Source: Enterococcus silesiacus (GTDB taxonomy: Bacteria > Bacillota > Bacilli > Lactobacillales > Enterococcaceae). Taken from it: a stretch of DNA of 64,000 nt. A model generated the notes under the pieces. It was not told the origin of the DNA. It worked only from the letters and a program-made list of their open reading frames with translations, and ran no database searches. Both the position numbers and the translations under genes were made by a program. Positions 48,044 through 56,397 of the stretch are shown one piece after another. Position 1 is the stretch's first letter. Each line of letters opens with the position of its first letter. The stretch is taken from assembly GCA_001465115.1 (NCBI GenBank), contig CP013614.1, forward strand, positions 2,356,001-2,420,000. Reading direction: 5' to 3'.

Positions 48044-49144
48044 CTAGATTGCCGCAATTGCTTCCACTGCAATTCTTTCTTCTATTAAATTAGAATTTGT
48101 ATAAATATCAAGCGTCATCTTGGTTGATGCATGCCCTAATAAGGAACTGATCACAGCAATATTTATCCCCTTTTCCAAACAGCGAGTTGCAAAAGAATGT
48201 CTTAACGCATGAAAAGAACACTCAACTAGTTTAAATTTTTGTAATAACCGCTTGAATTGATAGCGAATCGTTCGAGGTTCTGTGAAACTTTGATTTTTAG
48301 AAATAACATACTGACTATCACTCAATTCTTTTTTACTTAATAATTGTGTGATCAGATCAGAAGACAGGGGAATTATTCGCTCTGAATTTTCCGATTTTGG
48401 TTTCTCCTCAATAATTTGTGTCTTATACCCACTCTTCGTGTAAGTTTTCACCCTCTGAAGTGTACGTTTAACTGATAAGACTTTATTTGCAAAGTCAATA
48501 TCCTCCCATTTCAAACCAGCAATTTCTCCAATCCTCATTCCTGTTTCTAGTGACATCAATATGGCTAATCCATCAGATGATTTTTTTGCTACATTTTTCA
48601 AAAGTTTATGTTCAAATTGTGAAATAGTAGCGATTCTAGGCTTTCTTACTTTTGGAAGATCGATGTTTTCGTAAACTGCACTTCTAATAAAATGAAGTTT
48701 TTCAGCATACTTTAAGGCTGTTTTTAAGACTCTAAATACAGAATGAAGGGAGTTGATTGATATTTTTTTCTGTGTACTATCAATAAATTTGTAAATATGT
48801 GCCTCAGTTAAATTCCCCAGAGGCATATCGCCAATTACCGGACGAACATGACAATCCAACTTACTTTTATAACTATCAAATGTTCCTGGCTTTACTTTCT
48901 TACTGATAACTGTTTCTAGCCAGTAATCCAACCAGTTATTTAGGCTTCCGTAAAACTGCTCTGATTGCTCTTTAGTAGAAAACATGGTTGCTTTTTTGAT
49001 CGTCAATTTTATTTTTGCCTCTTTATATGATTGACAGTAAACATAGCCATAGTGGATACGTCCATCGGCCTTTCTTCCTTTGACATATCGGCCCTCCCAG
49101 CGCCCATCTTTTCTTTTATATATGTTTTCCCCTTTTCTCCCCAA
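48044..49144 (-). CDS. int: Phage-type tyrosine recombinase
   Basis: About 366 aa from TTG 49144, which has AAAGGAAG six bases upstream. A longer frame to 49213 would translate the GACGGCGA repeats (IAVIIAV) and is unlikely. An AP2-like arm-binding N-terminus (GENIYKRKDGRWEGRYVKG), a SAM-like core-binding domain (about 65-150), and a catalytic domain with Arg in ETGMRIGEIAGLKW, HALRHSFATR, LLGHAS and the nucleophile Tyr in TLDIYTN. All residues are present. No excisionase or phage genes are near; flanking inverted repeats suggest it acts as an invertase. Confidence 0.93.
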   Translation of the reverse strand: MGRKGENIYKRKDGRWEGRYVKGRKADGRIHYGYVYCQSYKEAKIKLTIKKATMFSTKEQSEQFYGSLNNWLDYWLETVISKKVKPGTFDSYKSKLDCHVRPVIGDMPLGNLTEAHIYKFIDSTQKKISINSLHSVFRVLKTALKYAEKLHFIRSAVYENIDLPKVRKPRIATISQFEHKLLKNVAKKSSDGLAILMSLETGMRIGEIAGLKWEDIDFANKVLSVKRTLQRVKTYTKSGYKTQIIEEKPKSENSERIIPLSSDLITQLLSKKELSDSQYVISKNQSFTEPRTIRYQFKRLLQKFKLVECSFHALRHSFATRCLEKGINIAVISSLLGHASTKMTLDIYTNSNLIEERIAVEAIAAI

Positions 49145-49171
49145 ATTAATCTTCCTTTCATAAAAATAATT

Positions 49172-49192
49172 GACGGCGATAATGACGGCGAT
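49172..49192 (+). repeat. Tandem GACGGCGA motif, right
   Basis: GACGGCGATAAT then GACGGCGAT, period 12, just upstream of the int start. Matches 48009-48030 in orientation and spacing. Confidence 0.6.
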
Positions 49193-49248
49193 AAAAAAAT
49201 CGATTTTTCTCAAATTATTCAGAAATTAACGAAAAATTTGATATGTTA

Positions 49249-49276
49249 TTGATAGAAAAATAAGTTATACTATAAA
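49249..49276 (+). promoter_or_regulatory. Promoter inside the invertible segment, pointing right
   Basis: -35 TTGATA (49249-49254) and -10 TATAAA (49271-49276), 16 bp apart on the plus strand. No gene follows in this orientation; the next gene is antisense. After inversion it would fire towards the gene at 47077-47772. Confidence 0.55.
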
Positions 49277-49419
49277 AAGATAAAAAAAAGATATTATAAA
49301 CACCTAATTAACGTTGATTTTATCTTCTAACAATCATTTTTGAATTATTTTAAAAATCATAAAACCTTTTTAAAGCGATAAAACATAAACAGTATCTATA
49401 TTTTCTCATTTTCCCCACG

Positions 49420-49448
49420 TTGATTTCCTGTTCTTATTTAGAATAGGA
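49420..49448 (-). repeat. Right inverted repeat of the invertible segment
   Basis: 29 bp, exact reverse complement of 47941-47969. The rest of 49145-49677 is AT-rich and holds no gene: int upstream region, outward promoter, this repeat, then the terminator of the next gene. Confidence 0.9.
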
Positions 49449-49573
49449 TTTTTTTATTATTATTCCTTTCATTAATATTATAAAAAAAAACAACTTTTTT
49501 ATTATTAAAAAAACGAGGAAAAAATTTATTTTTTAGATAAAAAAAGACAAATAGAACAAATTAATGAAACACA

Positions 49574-49615
49574 GTAAAAAATGAAGTCCTCCGTAATGTC
49601 TACAGAGTACTTCAT
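49574..49615 (-). terminator. Terminator after the YeiL-like gene
   Basis: ATGAAGT (49581-49587) pairs with ACTTCAT (49609-49615), plus inner CTC/GAG; in the minus sense T-rich sequence follows. It would also stop rightward transcription poorly, if at all. Confidence 0.65.
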
Positions 49616-49677
49616 TTGATTTGATTATTTATATTTTGACTATTTTGTATACATTTGTGTCAATAGCAATACGAAAA

Positions 49678-50358
49678 CTATGTGTTTTTATTCAATGCCC
49701 CTATAGCCAACTCGTTTAGTTTCTCTCGATTCACTTGATAAGCTTTCCCCTGTTTTACAATTAACCCTGCTTTTTGAAACTCATTAAGTGTGTGCATCAA
49801 ATGGCGGTAGCTTACACCTAAAAATTCAGCTGTTTCTGTTTGCTTCTCAGCATACATGCCCTGAACTTCAGTTTGCAACATATACGTTGCTAAGCGATGT
49901 TTTAGCTCATAATTTTGATTATTTGAAAAATGTTCGACTCTTAACAACACTTTTTTTCCTAAATATTTAGCAATTATTTTCAAAAAGTGATTGTCATTTA
50001 ACAAGGCTTTTTTCATTTTATGGTAGGGTAAAGCTATACACACACAATGATCAATTGCTTGTACGTCTTTGACCTGATCTTCAACTTCTAATAGAGACAG
50101 CTCGCCTATAAAATCCCCTTTGCCAAGAAATTGAATCAGGGAACGTCCACCATTTTCATGGATTTTATAGATTTTTGCTCTGCCTTCAATTAAAAGAAAA
50201 AGATGTTCTATTGGTTTATCAACGCGAATAATGTATTCTTTTTTTTCATAAACAAAAATCTGAGCTTGTTTTAAGAATGTATCCGCAAAGTAGTCAGACA
50301 AGTTGATGGCTGGCTTGTTAATTAATTCTGCTATGTTGTCAATAGGATATATTTTCAT
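49678..50358 (-). CDS. Crp/Fnr family regulator, YeiL-like
   Basis: 226 aa. Cyclic-nucleotide-like beta-roll (about 35-120, with GKGDFIGELSLLE) and C-terminal HTH (TETAEFLGVSYRHLMHTLNEF). Length and pattern fit YeiL-type regulators. Divergent from the YczE-like membrane protein gene with 138 bp between the starts, so it probably controls it. Confidence 0.85.
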   Translation of the reverse strand: MKIYPIDNIAELINKPAINLSDYFADTFLKQAQIFVYEKKEYIIRVDKPIEHLFLLIEGRAKIYKIHENGGRSLIQFLGKGDFIGELSLLEVEDQVKDVQAIDHCVCIALPYHKMKKALLNDNHFLKIIAKYLGKKVLLRVEHFSNNQNYELKHRLATYMLQTEVQGMYAEKQTETAEFLGVSYRHLMHTLNEFQKAGLIVKQGKAYQVNREKLNELAIGALNKNT

Positions 50359-50496
50359 TTTTCCTCCTTAAAATGTGAGATATCTCCTATTATTATGACT
50401 GAAAATCCGTTAAATTACTACTAAGAAATAGTATTTTCCTATCCAGGTTACTATGTCTTAGCTGACCGAATAGGATTTAACTTTAGGAGGATTATC

Positions 50497-51123
50497 ATGG
50501 TTAAAATTTTGTTTTCGCTTTTCTTTTATACACTCAGCGGTATTGGCATCAGTTTGACTTTAAAAGCGGACATCGGCGTCAGTAGTTTCAATTCATTAAA
50601 TGTTGCTATTGCTTCAATCAGTGATATTAAGGTTGGTACAATTACGTTTTTATTGAATTGCCTATTTTTGCTTTTTTCTATGTTGCTATCAAAGAACAAG
50701 CATTACTTGAAGTATCTACTAATGTTCCTTTCAATAGCGTGTCTAGGTAGTATCATCAACTTTTTTTCTTATACAATTTTAGCACCATTAAACTTGGAGA
50801 ATTATTTTCTTCGATTAGTTGTATTTATTTTTGGCACTTGCCTAGCTGGATTTGCTACAGGAATCGTGATTTCCCTTGGTGTCTTGCCATTTCCAATCGA
50901 AAGCGTCTGCATTGCTTTATCAGAATTGACGGGCTATACCTTTGCTAAATTCAGATATGGCATTGATCTGTTTTCAGTGACTATTTCTTTGCTTCTCTCT
51001 CTAACTTATGATTTGCCGATTTTCGTAAGAGAAGGCACACTGATTAGTCTGCTACTGTTGTCTGGAGTCATTTCTTTCACCAAAGTTCATTTTGAGGCTT
51101 ACTTACTCAATGAAAAAAATTAA
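50497..51123 (+). CDS. YczE/YitT-type membrane protein
   Basis: 208 aa with five or six membrane segments. The N-terminus GIGISLTLKADIGVSSFNSL is typical of the YczE/YyaS/YitT group, whose function is not established. Start ATG with TTAGGAGGATTATC upstream. Paired with the divergent Crp/Fnr regulator. Confidence 0.85.
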   Translation: MVKILFSLFFYTLSGIGISLTLKADIGVSSFNSLNVAIASISDIKVGTITFLLNCLFLLFSMLLSKNKHYLKYLLMFLSIACLGSIINFFSYTILAPLNLENYFLRLVVFIFGTCLAGFATGIVISLGVLPFPIESVCIALSELTGYTFAKFRYGIDLFSVTISLLLSLTYDLPIFVREGTLISLLLLSGVISFTKVHFEAYLLNEKN

Positions 51124-51133
51124 ACATCATAAA

Positions 51134-51176
51134 AAAAGCGAAAGAACCCTTTTTGATCATCTCTTCTTTCGCTTTT
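51134..51176. terminator. Bidirectional terminator
   Basis: AAAAGCGAAAGAA pairs with TTCTTTCGCTTTT, between convergent genes, with A-rich and T-rich flanks. Confidence 0.88.
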
Positions 51177-51179
51177 CCT

Positions 51180-51971
51180 TTATTTATTTACCTTGATAAA
51201 TGGCAAGGCACCATCAGTAAAAATTTCATCTCCACCACCATTGCGTCCATGATAGCTTGTTGTAAAGTGCTCGACTACTTCAATGGAAACCGATTGCTTC
51301 GATTGTTTGAATGTATTTAAAACAAAGTCTCGTTCTTGATCAATATCCGAATTGATTTTATGTGTGACTTGTCCAGTAAAAATAGAAAAACCAACTTTTT
51401 TATCATACGTTGCAGCACCAAGCCAGTCTGCTGCTTTTCCTCCTGGTAAATACCAGTTATCAGGCGTTTGCCAAAAACGGACATGGTGCCTTCTTCTTGG
51501 ATTATTTTCGATCTCTTTTTCAAAAGCTAGATCTTGTTTCCTATTGAATAAAAAGAGCGAACTAACGGGTGCACTTGGATAGGATTTTTTAAACACACTG
51601 GCCGTGACCATGTGTAAACTAGAACGTAAAGATAAAGCCTCTGCTTTCTTCCAACCTGCATTTATGAATAGCTGCTCTAGCTCAGCTTTAGATCCTATAA
51701 AAGCTAGATTGATTGGATCGCCAAGCAGTCCATCACTTGTTCGAGAACGTCCAATAAAATAATCTGGTAAATAACGACCCGTCATTAGTTTATTGATAAA
51801 CGGTAAAACTAAATAAGAACTAAATAACCATACAAGAATATATAAAAAAATATGGATTTTCCGTGTTAAAATTTCTGCAAATAATGACCTATAAACGACA
51901 TAACCAAAAAAGATGATAAAAGCAAACCGTAAGAACCTAAAGATGCTATTCAATAGCGTTTGTTTTTTCAT
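51180..51971 (-). CDS. LssY C-terminal domain membrane protein
   Basis: 263 aa. Two N-terminal membrane segments (about 10-28 and 38-58) and an LssY_C domain (about 85-250; INLAFIGSKAELEQLFINAGWKKA and WYLPGGKAADWLGAATYDKK). The domain also occurs fused to PAP2/DedA membrane enzymes; its biochemical role is not known. Monocistronic. Confidence 0.85.
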   Translation of the reverse strand: MKKQTLLNSIFRFLRFAFIIFFGYVVYRSLFAEILTRKIHIFLYILVWLFSSYLVLPFINKLMTGRYLPDYFIGRSRTSDGLLGDPINLAFIGSKAELEQLFINAGWKKAEALSLRSSLHMVTASVFKKSYPSAPVSSLFLFNRKQDLAFEKEIENNPRRRHHVRFWQTPDNWYLPGGKAADWLGAATYDKKVGFSIFTGQVTHKINSDIDQERDFVLNTFKQSKQSVSIEVVEHFTTSYHGRNGGGDEIFTDGALPFIKVNK

Positions 51972-52331
51972 TTAAAAATTCCCCTCCATTCACAAATTGC
52001 CGCTCATCTAACTCAGGCTTGTACGGTATTAGCCCGTCCTCTTAAAAGATATATTTGACACAATAGCTATCCGAACTCACATCTAGCAGACCTGCTTCTG
52101 TCATATTAATAACGATTTTGGCTTGATTGCTGCAGTGAAGCTTGCTCTTGTTTTGAGTTTTTATAAAAGCCAGTCATTTTCTTCATCCTTTCTTGAATAG
52201 TATTCATTTAATTAAATTATACTCACTTCTGAGATAAAGTCGCCTATTAACATATTGATTGTTACATAAAAAAAGAAGCAACCTTAACAGGCTGCTTCTT
52301 TCGGCTCTATAAATAATAGTGATTTTTTTGA
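51972..52331. other. Gene-free interval with a possible 26-codon ORF and a terminator
   Basis: A minus-strand ORF 52106-52186 (MKKMTGFYKNSKQEQASLQQ and six more residues) has AAAGG directly before its ATG, and a second short frame (MTEAGLLDVSSDSYCVKYIF) follows. These may be fragments of a decayed gene. The terminator of the LysM gene lies at 52267-52301 (AAAGAAGCA/TGCTTCTTT with T-run). Confidence 0.4.
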
Positions 52332-52916
52332 TTAATACCAGCCATTGGCCATCCAGAAAGCTTGTGCTGCTTCCCACGAACCATAGCGTCCTGCAACATA
52401 GCTATCTGCTACACTTTCTTGATTTGCTTCTGAATAATCACCATTTAGGTACGAAGCATCTAATTGATATCTACCAATATATTTACCATTTGTAGCGCTG
52501 TAAGAACCGCTAGATTCTTTTTGAGCGATCCATTCTTTTGCTGAAGAAGTTGTTGCAGCAGTTGTTTGGGCCGCTTCTTGTGCAACTGGTGCTGCTTGTA
52601 CTGGTGTTTCTTGTACAGGTTCTTGTGCTACTGGTTGAGCCGTCTCCTGCTGAGCTGGTGTTTGAACTGCTTCTTCGGCCGTTCTGATCGTTAATTGTTC
52701 TCCTTCAAAGATCATATTTATATTAGAAATATTATTATCTTTTGCGATTAAATCGATCATGCTATTGTCTCCGCTGAATTGATGAGAGATAGTAGATAAT
52801 GTATCTCCAGTTTTTACTGTATATAAGCTATCAGCGTGCGCGTCAGTCGTTCCCATAAAAATGCCAAATCCTGCAGTCAAAGTTGTTGCTAATAAAATCG
52901 TTTTAAGTGATTTCAT
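52332..52916 (-). CDS. Secreted LysM protein with transglycosylase-like C-terminus
   Basis: 194 aa from ATG 52916 (AAAGGAGAAACAAC upstream; an earlier in-frame ATG at 52979 lacks a site). Signal peptide ending TDAHADS, a LysM (about 30-75, YTVKTGDTLSTISHQFSGDN), a Gln/Ala/Pro linker and a C-terminal module (EWIAQKESSGSYSATNGKYI...YQLDASYL) like small lysozyme-type or resuscitation-factor-like hydrolases. Likely peptidoglycan remodelling. Confidence 0.88.
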   Translation of the reverse strand: MKSLKTILLATTLTAGFGIFMGTTDAHADSLYTVKTGDTLSTISHQFSGDNSMIDLIAKDNNISNINMIFEGEQLTIRTAEEAVQTPAQQETAQPVAQEPVQETPVQAAPVAQEAAQTTAATTSSAKEWIAQKESSGSYSATNGKYIGRYQLDASYLNGDYSEANQESVADSYVAGRYGSWEAAQAFWMANGWY

Positions 52917-53352
52917 GTTGTTTCTCCTTTGTAAAAAATATTTTTGTCGTTTGTTTATCGACTTTGCATACTTTAACATCTAAAAATATTTCATAGGTGA
53001 AGATACAATGACAATTGGTTACGAGTGTTTTCATTACGTGACAGCTTGTAAAATACAACGAAAGAAACACTTGTTCGTACTGGCTTCTTACCTAAAACAA
53101 TGTATGAAATAAATCAAGATTTTTTCTGAAATTAATCTAGCGCTACGTTTAATAACAAGTGTAATATTACAAGAATCGGGAATTGTTACAAAATTTTTAG
53201 CTGTTTTTCTATATTAATCAGCAATTTCCTCAGTAACAACCAGGAAGAGTAGCTTGTTAAAAATCACAGAAACAACTCTTTTCTTTCCTTATGAAACGCA
53301 AAAAACAGGAACAATTCTAGTTGCCTAGCGTTCCTGTTTTTCATATAGATGA
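52917..53352. other. Gene-free interval with operon terminator
   Basis: Upstream region of the LysM gene: AT-rich, with an inverted TGTAATATTACA near 53160 and no ORF. At 53301-53341 a strong hairpin AAAACAGGAAC/GTTCCTGTTTT with T-tail ends the minus-strand operon 57534-53353. Confidence 0.6.
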
Positions 53353-54588
53353 TTACGCATCAAACTCTTTTTGTTCAATCACGGATTCTAATAACCTATT
53401 TTCGGTTTGAATAATATCAAAAAAAGCACTGATTTTCTCTAATTGTTCATAATCAATTTGATAGAGTTTAACTCTTGGTTTAAAAAATAAGAAACCAGGG
53501 CGAATTCTAACTCGCTCATTGATCAAATGACATTGTTCCATCATTGATTGTAAATCCATTTCCGATACACTATTTTTGATTTTTTCAATTCGTGCTCGTT
53601 CGTAGATCCATTGATCCTTTGTTACCGTCATTTTTTCGGTAATAGTTACCAATTGGCGATTTAAACGCCATGATTGTTCAATAAATTTTGCTTTTTTATA
53701 AAGATCGTCATACTTGATTAGGTCGATCCGAACAGGTTTGTACCAATCTTCTTCCTCAATCGACGTTTTTTGATGCTTCTTAAATCTCTTTAATCCACTA
53801 ACGAGTAAACTGTTTTCGATGGCGAGCAGCTCGTACTCCAATTTTTCTTTTGCTACCCGCACTCGGTCCTTTGACGCTTTTTCTCGCTTTAAACTTTCTT
53901 TTAAGAAAATGACTTCGCTTTCCTCTGAACGAGGAACAAGTTTCCTTGTATCAAGTTCATCATTCGGCTCAATGTCAAAGCTTTCATCATCTACTTCTAT
54001 TTCATCATCGTCTAGAAATGAGCGTTTGCTCTTCCTTGGTTCTTCAACAGTTTCTTCTATAGATACTTCTACTGGAAAGCTAAGAGTTTCACCGAATAAC
54101 GGCAGCTCTTCTTCTTCTTGGAAGACAGAGAGCAATTTTGCTTCTAAGATACTGCTGACAGATTCACCTTTGGAGTAGCCCATCTGCTCTAAACTAGCTG
54201 AAACAATGAATTGAAGTGGCTCTTCATCAGAACTAAGAGAAACTGGTATTAATTCACATAAGTATGTACTAAAAGCACCGTCAACTTCTTCAACTATTTT
54301 TGTCCAAATAAATTGCGGAAATAGTTCTTTCAATTCTTCCAACAACACATCCCAATTCAATTGAGCTTGAAAAAATTGAATTTCCACATGTTTTTTGATA
54401 GACGCAGAAATAACTTTCCGAGAGAGTTCTTCATTCTCTCGAAAAGTCAAGAAATCTCCAGTTGAGCGCTCATAGAGTGCTTCACACGCTTCAACGATTT
54501 CTGCCGTATTATCTTTTTGATAGAGAACGGTCCCTAGAGTGAATGGGATTGCTTGTTGATGGAAAAACACATCGAAATAATCATTCAT
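53353..54588 (-). CDS. Hypothetical cytosolic protein, 411 aa, envelope operon
   Basis: No signal or membrane segment. An N-terminal globular part (1-150), an acidic linker (about 195-225, DDDEIEVDDESFDIEPNDE), and a helical, coiled-coil C-terminal part (about 235-411). I do not recognise it. Third gene of an operon with a coiled-coil protein and a secreted glucosaminidase, 24 bp after the latter, so it may link cytoplasmic scaffolding to wall hydrolysis. Confidence 0.78.
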   Translation of the reverse strand: MNDYFDVFFHQQAIPFTLGTVLYQKDNTAEIVEACEALYERSTGDFLTFRENEELSRKVISASIKKHVEIQFFQAQLNWDVLLEELKELFPQFIWTKIVEEVDGAFSTYLCELIPVSLSSDEEPLQFIVSASLEQMGYSKGESVSSILEAKLLSVFQEEEELPLFGETLSFPVEVSIEETVEEPRKSKRSFLDDDEIEVDDESFDIEPNDELDTRKLVPRSEESEVIFLKESLKREKASKDRVRVAKEKLEYELLAIENSLLVSGLKRFKKHQKTSIEEEDWYKPVRIDLIKYDDLYKKAKFIEQSWRLNRQLVTITEKMTVTKDQWIYERARIEKIKNSVSEMDLQSMMEQCHLINERVRIRPGFLFFKPRVKLYQIDYEQLEKISAFFDIIQTENRLLESVIEQKEFDA

Positions 54589-54612
54589 TAAACCGTTCTC
54601 CTTTCTTGTTGG

Positions 54613-56379
54613 TTACGATTGAAGATCATAAACTGGCGCTAAAATTAGCTGCTGTCCTTCCGTTAAGAAGTATTGATCCAGATCGTTCCACTCTTTTAAC
54701 GACCAAACTGAAACACCAGTCTTCTTGGAAATACTTGCTAACGTATCACCTTTTTTCACTTCATATGTTTCTTTTGTTTTCTTACGAGTTGCACTTACTT
54801 GATAATCTTTTGTTTCTTTTTTAGTTGTTGTTTCGCTTGTTGCTTTTGTTTCTTTTTTAGCTGTTGTTTCATTTGTTGTTTTTTTAGTTGTTGTTGTCTT
54901 TTTAGCTGCCGTTTTTTTAGTTGTTTCTTTATCTGTAAATGCGGTAGATAAATTTTGAACCAACTCTAATGAACGGTCTACTGCCTCTTCTTTTCGAACT
55001 ACAGTCGTTTTGTCTTCTTGTTTTGGCACACTCAATTTTTGACCAATAAACAACATCCGACGATCTAATTGATTTTTCTCCAAAATTGCCAACGTAGAAA
55101 TATTATATAATTCGCTGATTGATTTTAGTGATTCACCTTTTTTCACAATATGTGTAAGATATTCAAACGTTTGATCTTTTTGCTCATCCTTTTTCTCTAA
55201 CTTATCAAAAGAAGTGTTCAATGTGATTTTTTTAGCTTTTTTAGTATTCTTATTCGCTTTTAGCGTATCGTATTGAGTTAAATCATACGCATCAATTAAA
55301 CCATTCAATTTTGAGTTGTAGCTAGTATCGGTAGCGTAACGCCCCGTCAAATACTTCGTTGCCTCTTTATATGTTTTCGTATTGGTCTTCCATGTTCCAC
55401 TATAAAAAGAGCTACTTGAATCTGTTCCGCCTCTAAGGAGCTTCACATAATCACCTAATGACTCTTTATAAGATGGATACTTTCTAAAATTAGAACGAAT
55501 CGTAAACATACTTCCAGAACCATTGTCTTCACTCGTCAGAAAGTTGGCGCTGGCGCCTTCATAGCTTCCTTTAATACCAAATAAATTATAATTTGGTGCA
55601 GAGGCTAGTGCACTGTTTCCAGAAGCACTTTCTAAAATTGCTTGAGCAATCATCACTGATGCGTATAAATTGTTCTCACCAGCAATGGTACGAGCATCTT
55701 CACCAATGACTTTAACAAAACTTTTCGTTGTTAGGTTAGGACTGATATGGAATACCTGATCTGAACCACTCGCTGAACTTCCACCAGTATTGTTCCCAGT
55801 TGGTATCCCAACAGTTGTTCCAGTATTGGGTCTAGGTTGCGGAGTCGGTATACTCGGCTGTTGGATCGGTCCTTGAACTGGTGGTGTTGGTCTGCTTGGC
55901 GCAGGTTTTGGTTTCGGTTTACTTGGTTTTGGCTTTGGTTTGCTCGGTTTAGGTTTCGACGAAGTTGAGGTTTCCGTTGAATCCGTTGTTGTATCTGTTG
56001 TGCTTGTCGTTGTATCCGTTGAACTTGTTATTGTATCTGTAGTACTTGTCGTCGAATCTGTTGTAGAACTAGTCTCTTCTGTTGTACTTGATGAGTCACT
56101 GCTTGTCTCTTCTGTTGATTCTTCGGTCGAAGAAGTTGTGCTAGTTTCCGTAGAGGCGCTAGTTTCTAATCCTTCTACTGTACTTTCTGTTGTCTCATGT
56201 TCCGTAGTTGAAGATAATATTGCTACATCTTCATGTTCTTCGGAACCTGAAGTTGCTTGATTATCAATTTCTTTTGCAACAATTGGTTGAACATCGGTAA
56301 CAGAAAGGACAGCACTTGAAGTAAGCAACCCTACACTTAATAAGCGTAACTTTTTACTGTTCAGATTTCTTTTTTTCAA
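54613..56379 (-). CDS. GH73 N-acetylglucosaminidase autolysin with two LysM domains
   Basis: 588 aa. Signal peptide, a Ser/Thr/Glu-rich region (50-145), Pro/Lys repeats (SKPKPSKPKPKP), a GH73 domain (about 212-365) with catalytic Glu in IAQAILESASGNS and YNLFGIKGSY, a Lys/Thr-rich linker, and LysM modules at about 400-445 (VKKGESLKSISELYN) and 540-585 (VKKGDTLASISKKTG). Cuts peptidoglycan glycan strands, probably in daughter-cell separation. 18 bp after the coiled-coil protein gene. Confidence 0.94.
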   Translation of the reverse strand: MKKRNLNSKKLRLLSVGLLTSSAVLSVTDVQPIVAKEIDNQATSGSEEHEDVAILSSTTEHETTESTVEGLETSASTETSTTSSTEESTEETSSDSSSTTEETSSTTDSTTSTTDTITSSTDTTTSTTDTTTDSTETSTSSKPKPSKPKPKPSKPKPKPAPSRPTPPVQGPIQQPSIPTPQPRPNTGTTVGIPTGNNTGGSSASGSDQVFHISPNLTTKSFVKVIGEDARTIAGENNLYASVMIAQAILESASGNSALASAPNYNLFGIKGSYEGASANFLTSEDNGSGSMFTIRSNFRKYPSYKESLGDYVKLLRGGTDSSSSFYSGTWKTNTKTYKEATKYLTGRYATDTSYNSKLNGLIDAYDLTQYDTLKANKNTKKAKKITLNTSFDKLEKKDEQKDQTFEYLTHIVKKGESLKSISELYNISTLAILEKNQLDRRMLFIGQKLSVPKQEDKTTVVRKEEAVDRSLELVQNLSTAFTDKETTKKTAAKKTTTTKKTTNETTAKKETKATSETTTKKETKDYQVSATRKKTKETYEVKKGDTLASISKKTGVSVWSLKEWNDLDQYFLTEGQQLILAPVYDLQS

Positions 56380-56397
56380 TTCTGTGTCCTCTCTTTC

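Larger units (their letters stand above)
47941..49448. mobile_element. Putative self-inverting DNA segment carrying its recombinase
   Basis: Perfect 29-bp inverted repeats at 47941-47969 and 49420-49448 enclose 1.45 kb holding one tyrosine recombinase gene. The left arm reads TCCTATTCTAAATAAGAACA, then GGAAATCAA; the right arm is its exact reverse complement. Recombination between inverted sites would flip the segment. A promoter inside (49249-49276) points at the right arm; after inversion it would point at the WxL-cluster regulator at 47077-47772. Current orientation therefore looks like one state of a phase switch. Confidence 0.8.

Noticed and set aside
48044..49213. Integrase as the end of an integrated prophage or ICE.
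   Set aside because: No phage, conjugation, excisionase or replication genes lie on either side, and the flanking repeats are inverted, not direct.
53160..53215. WalR-type boxes upstream of the LysM gene.
   Set aside because: TGTAAT-like half sites are present but not with the required 5-bp direct-repeat spacing.
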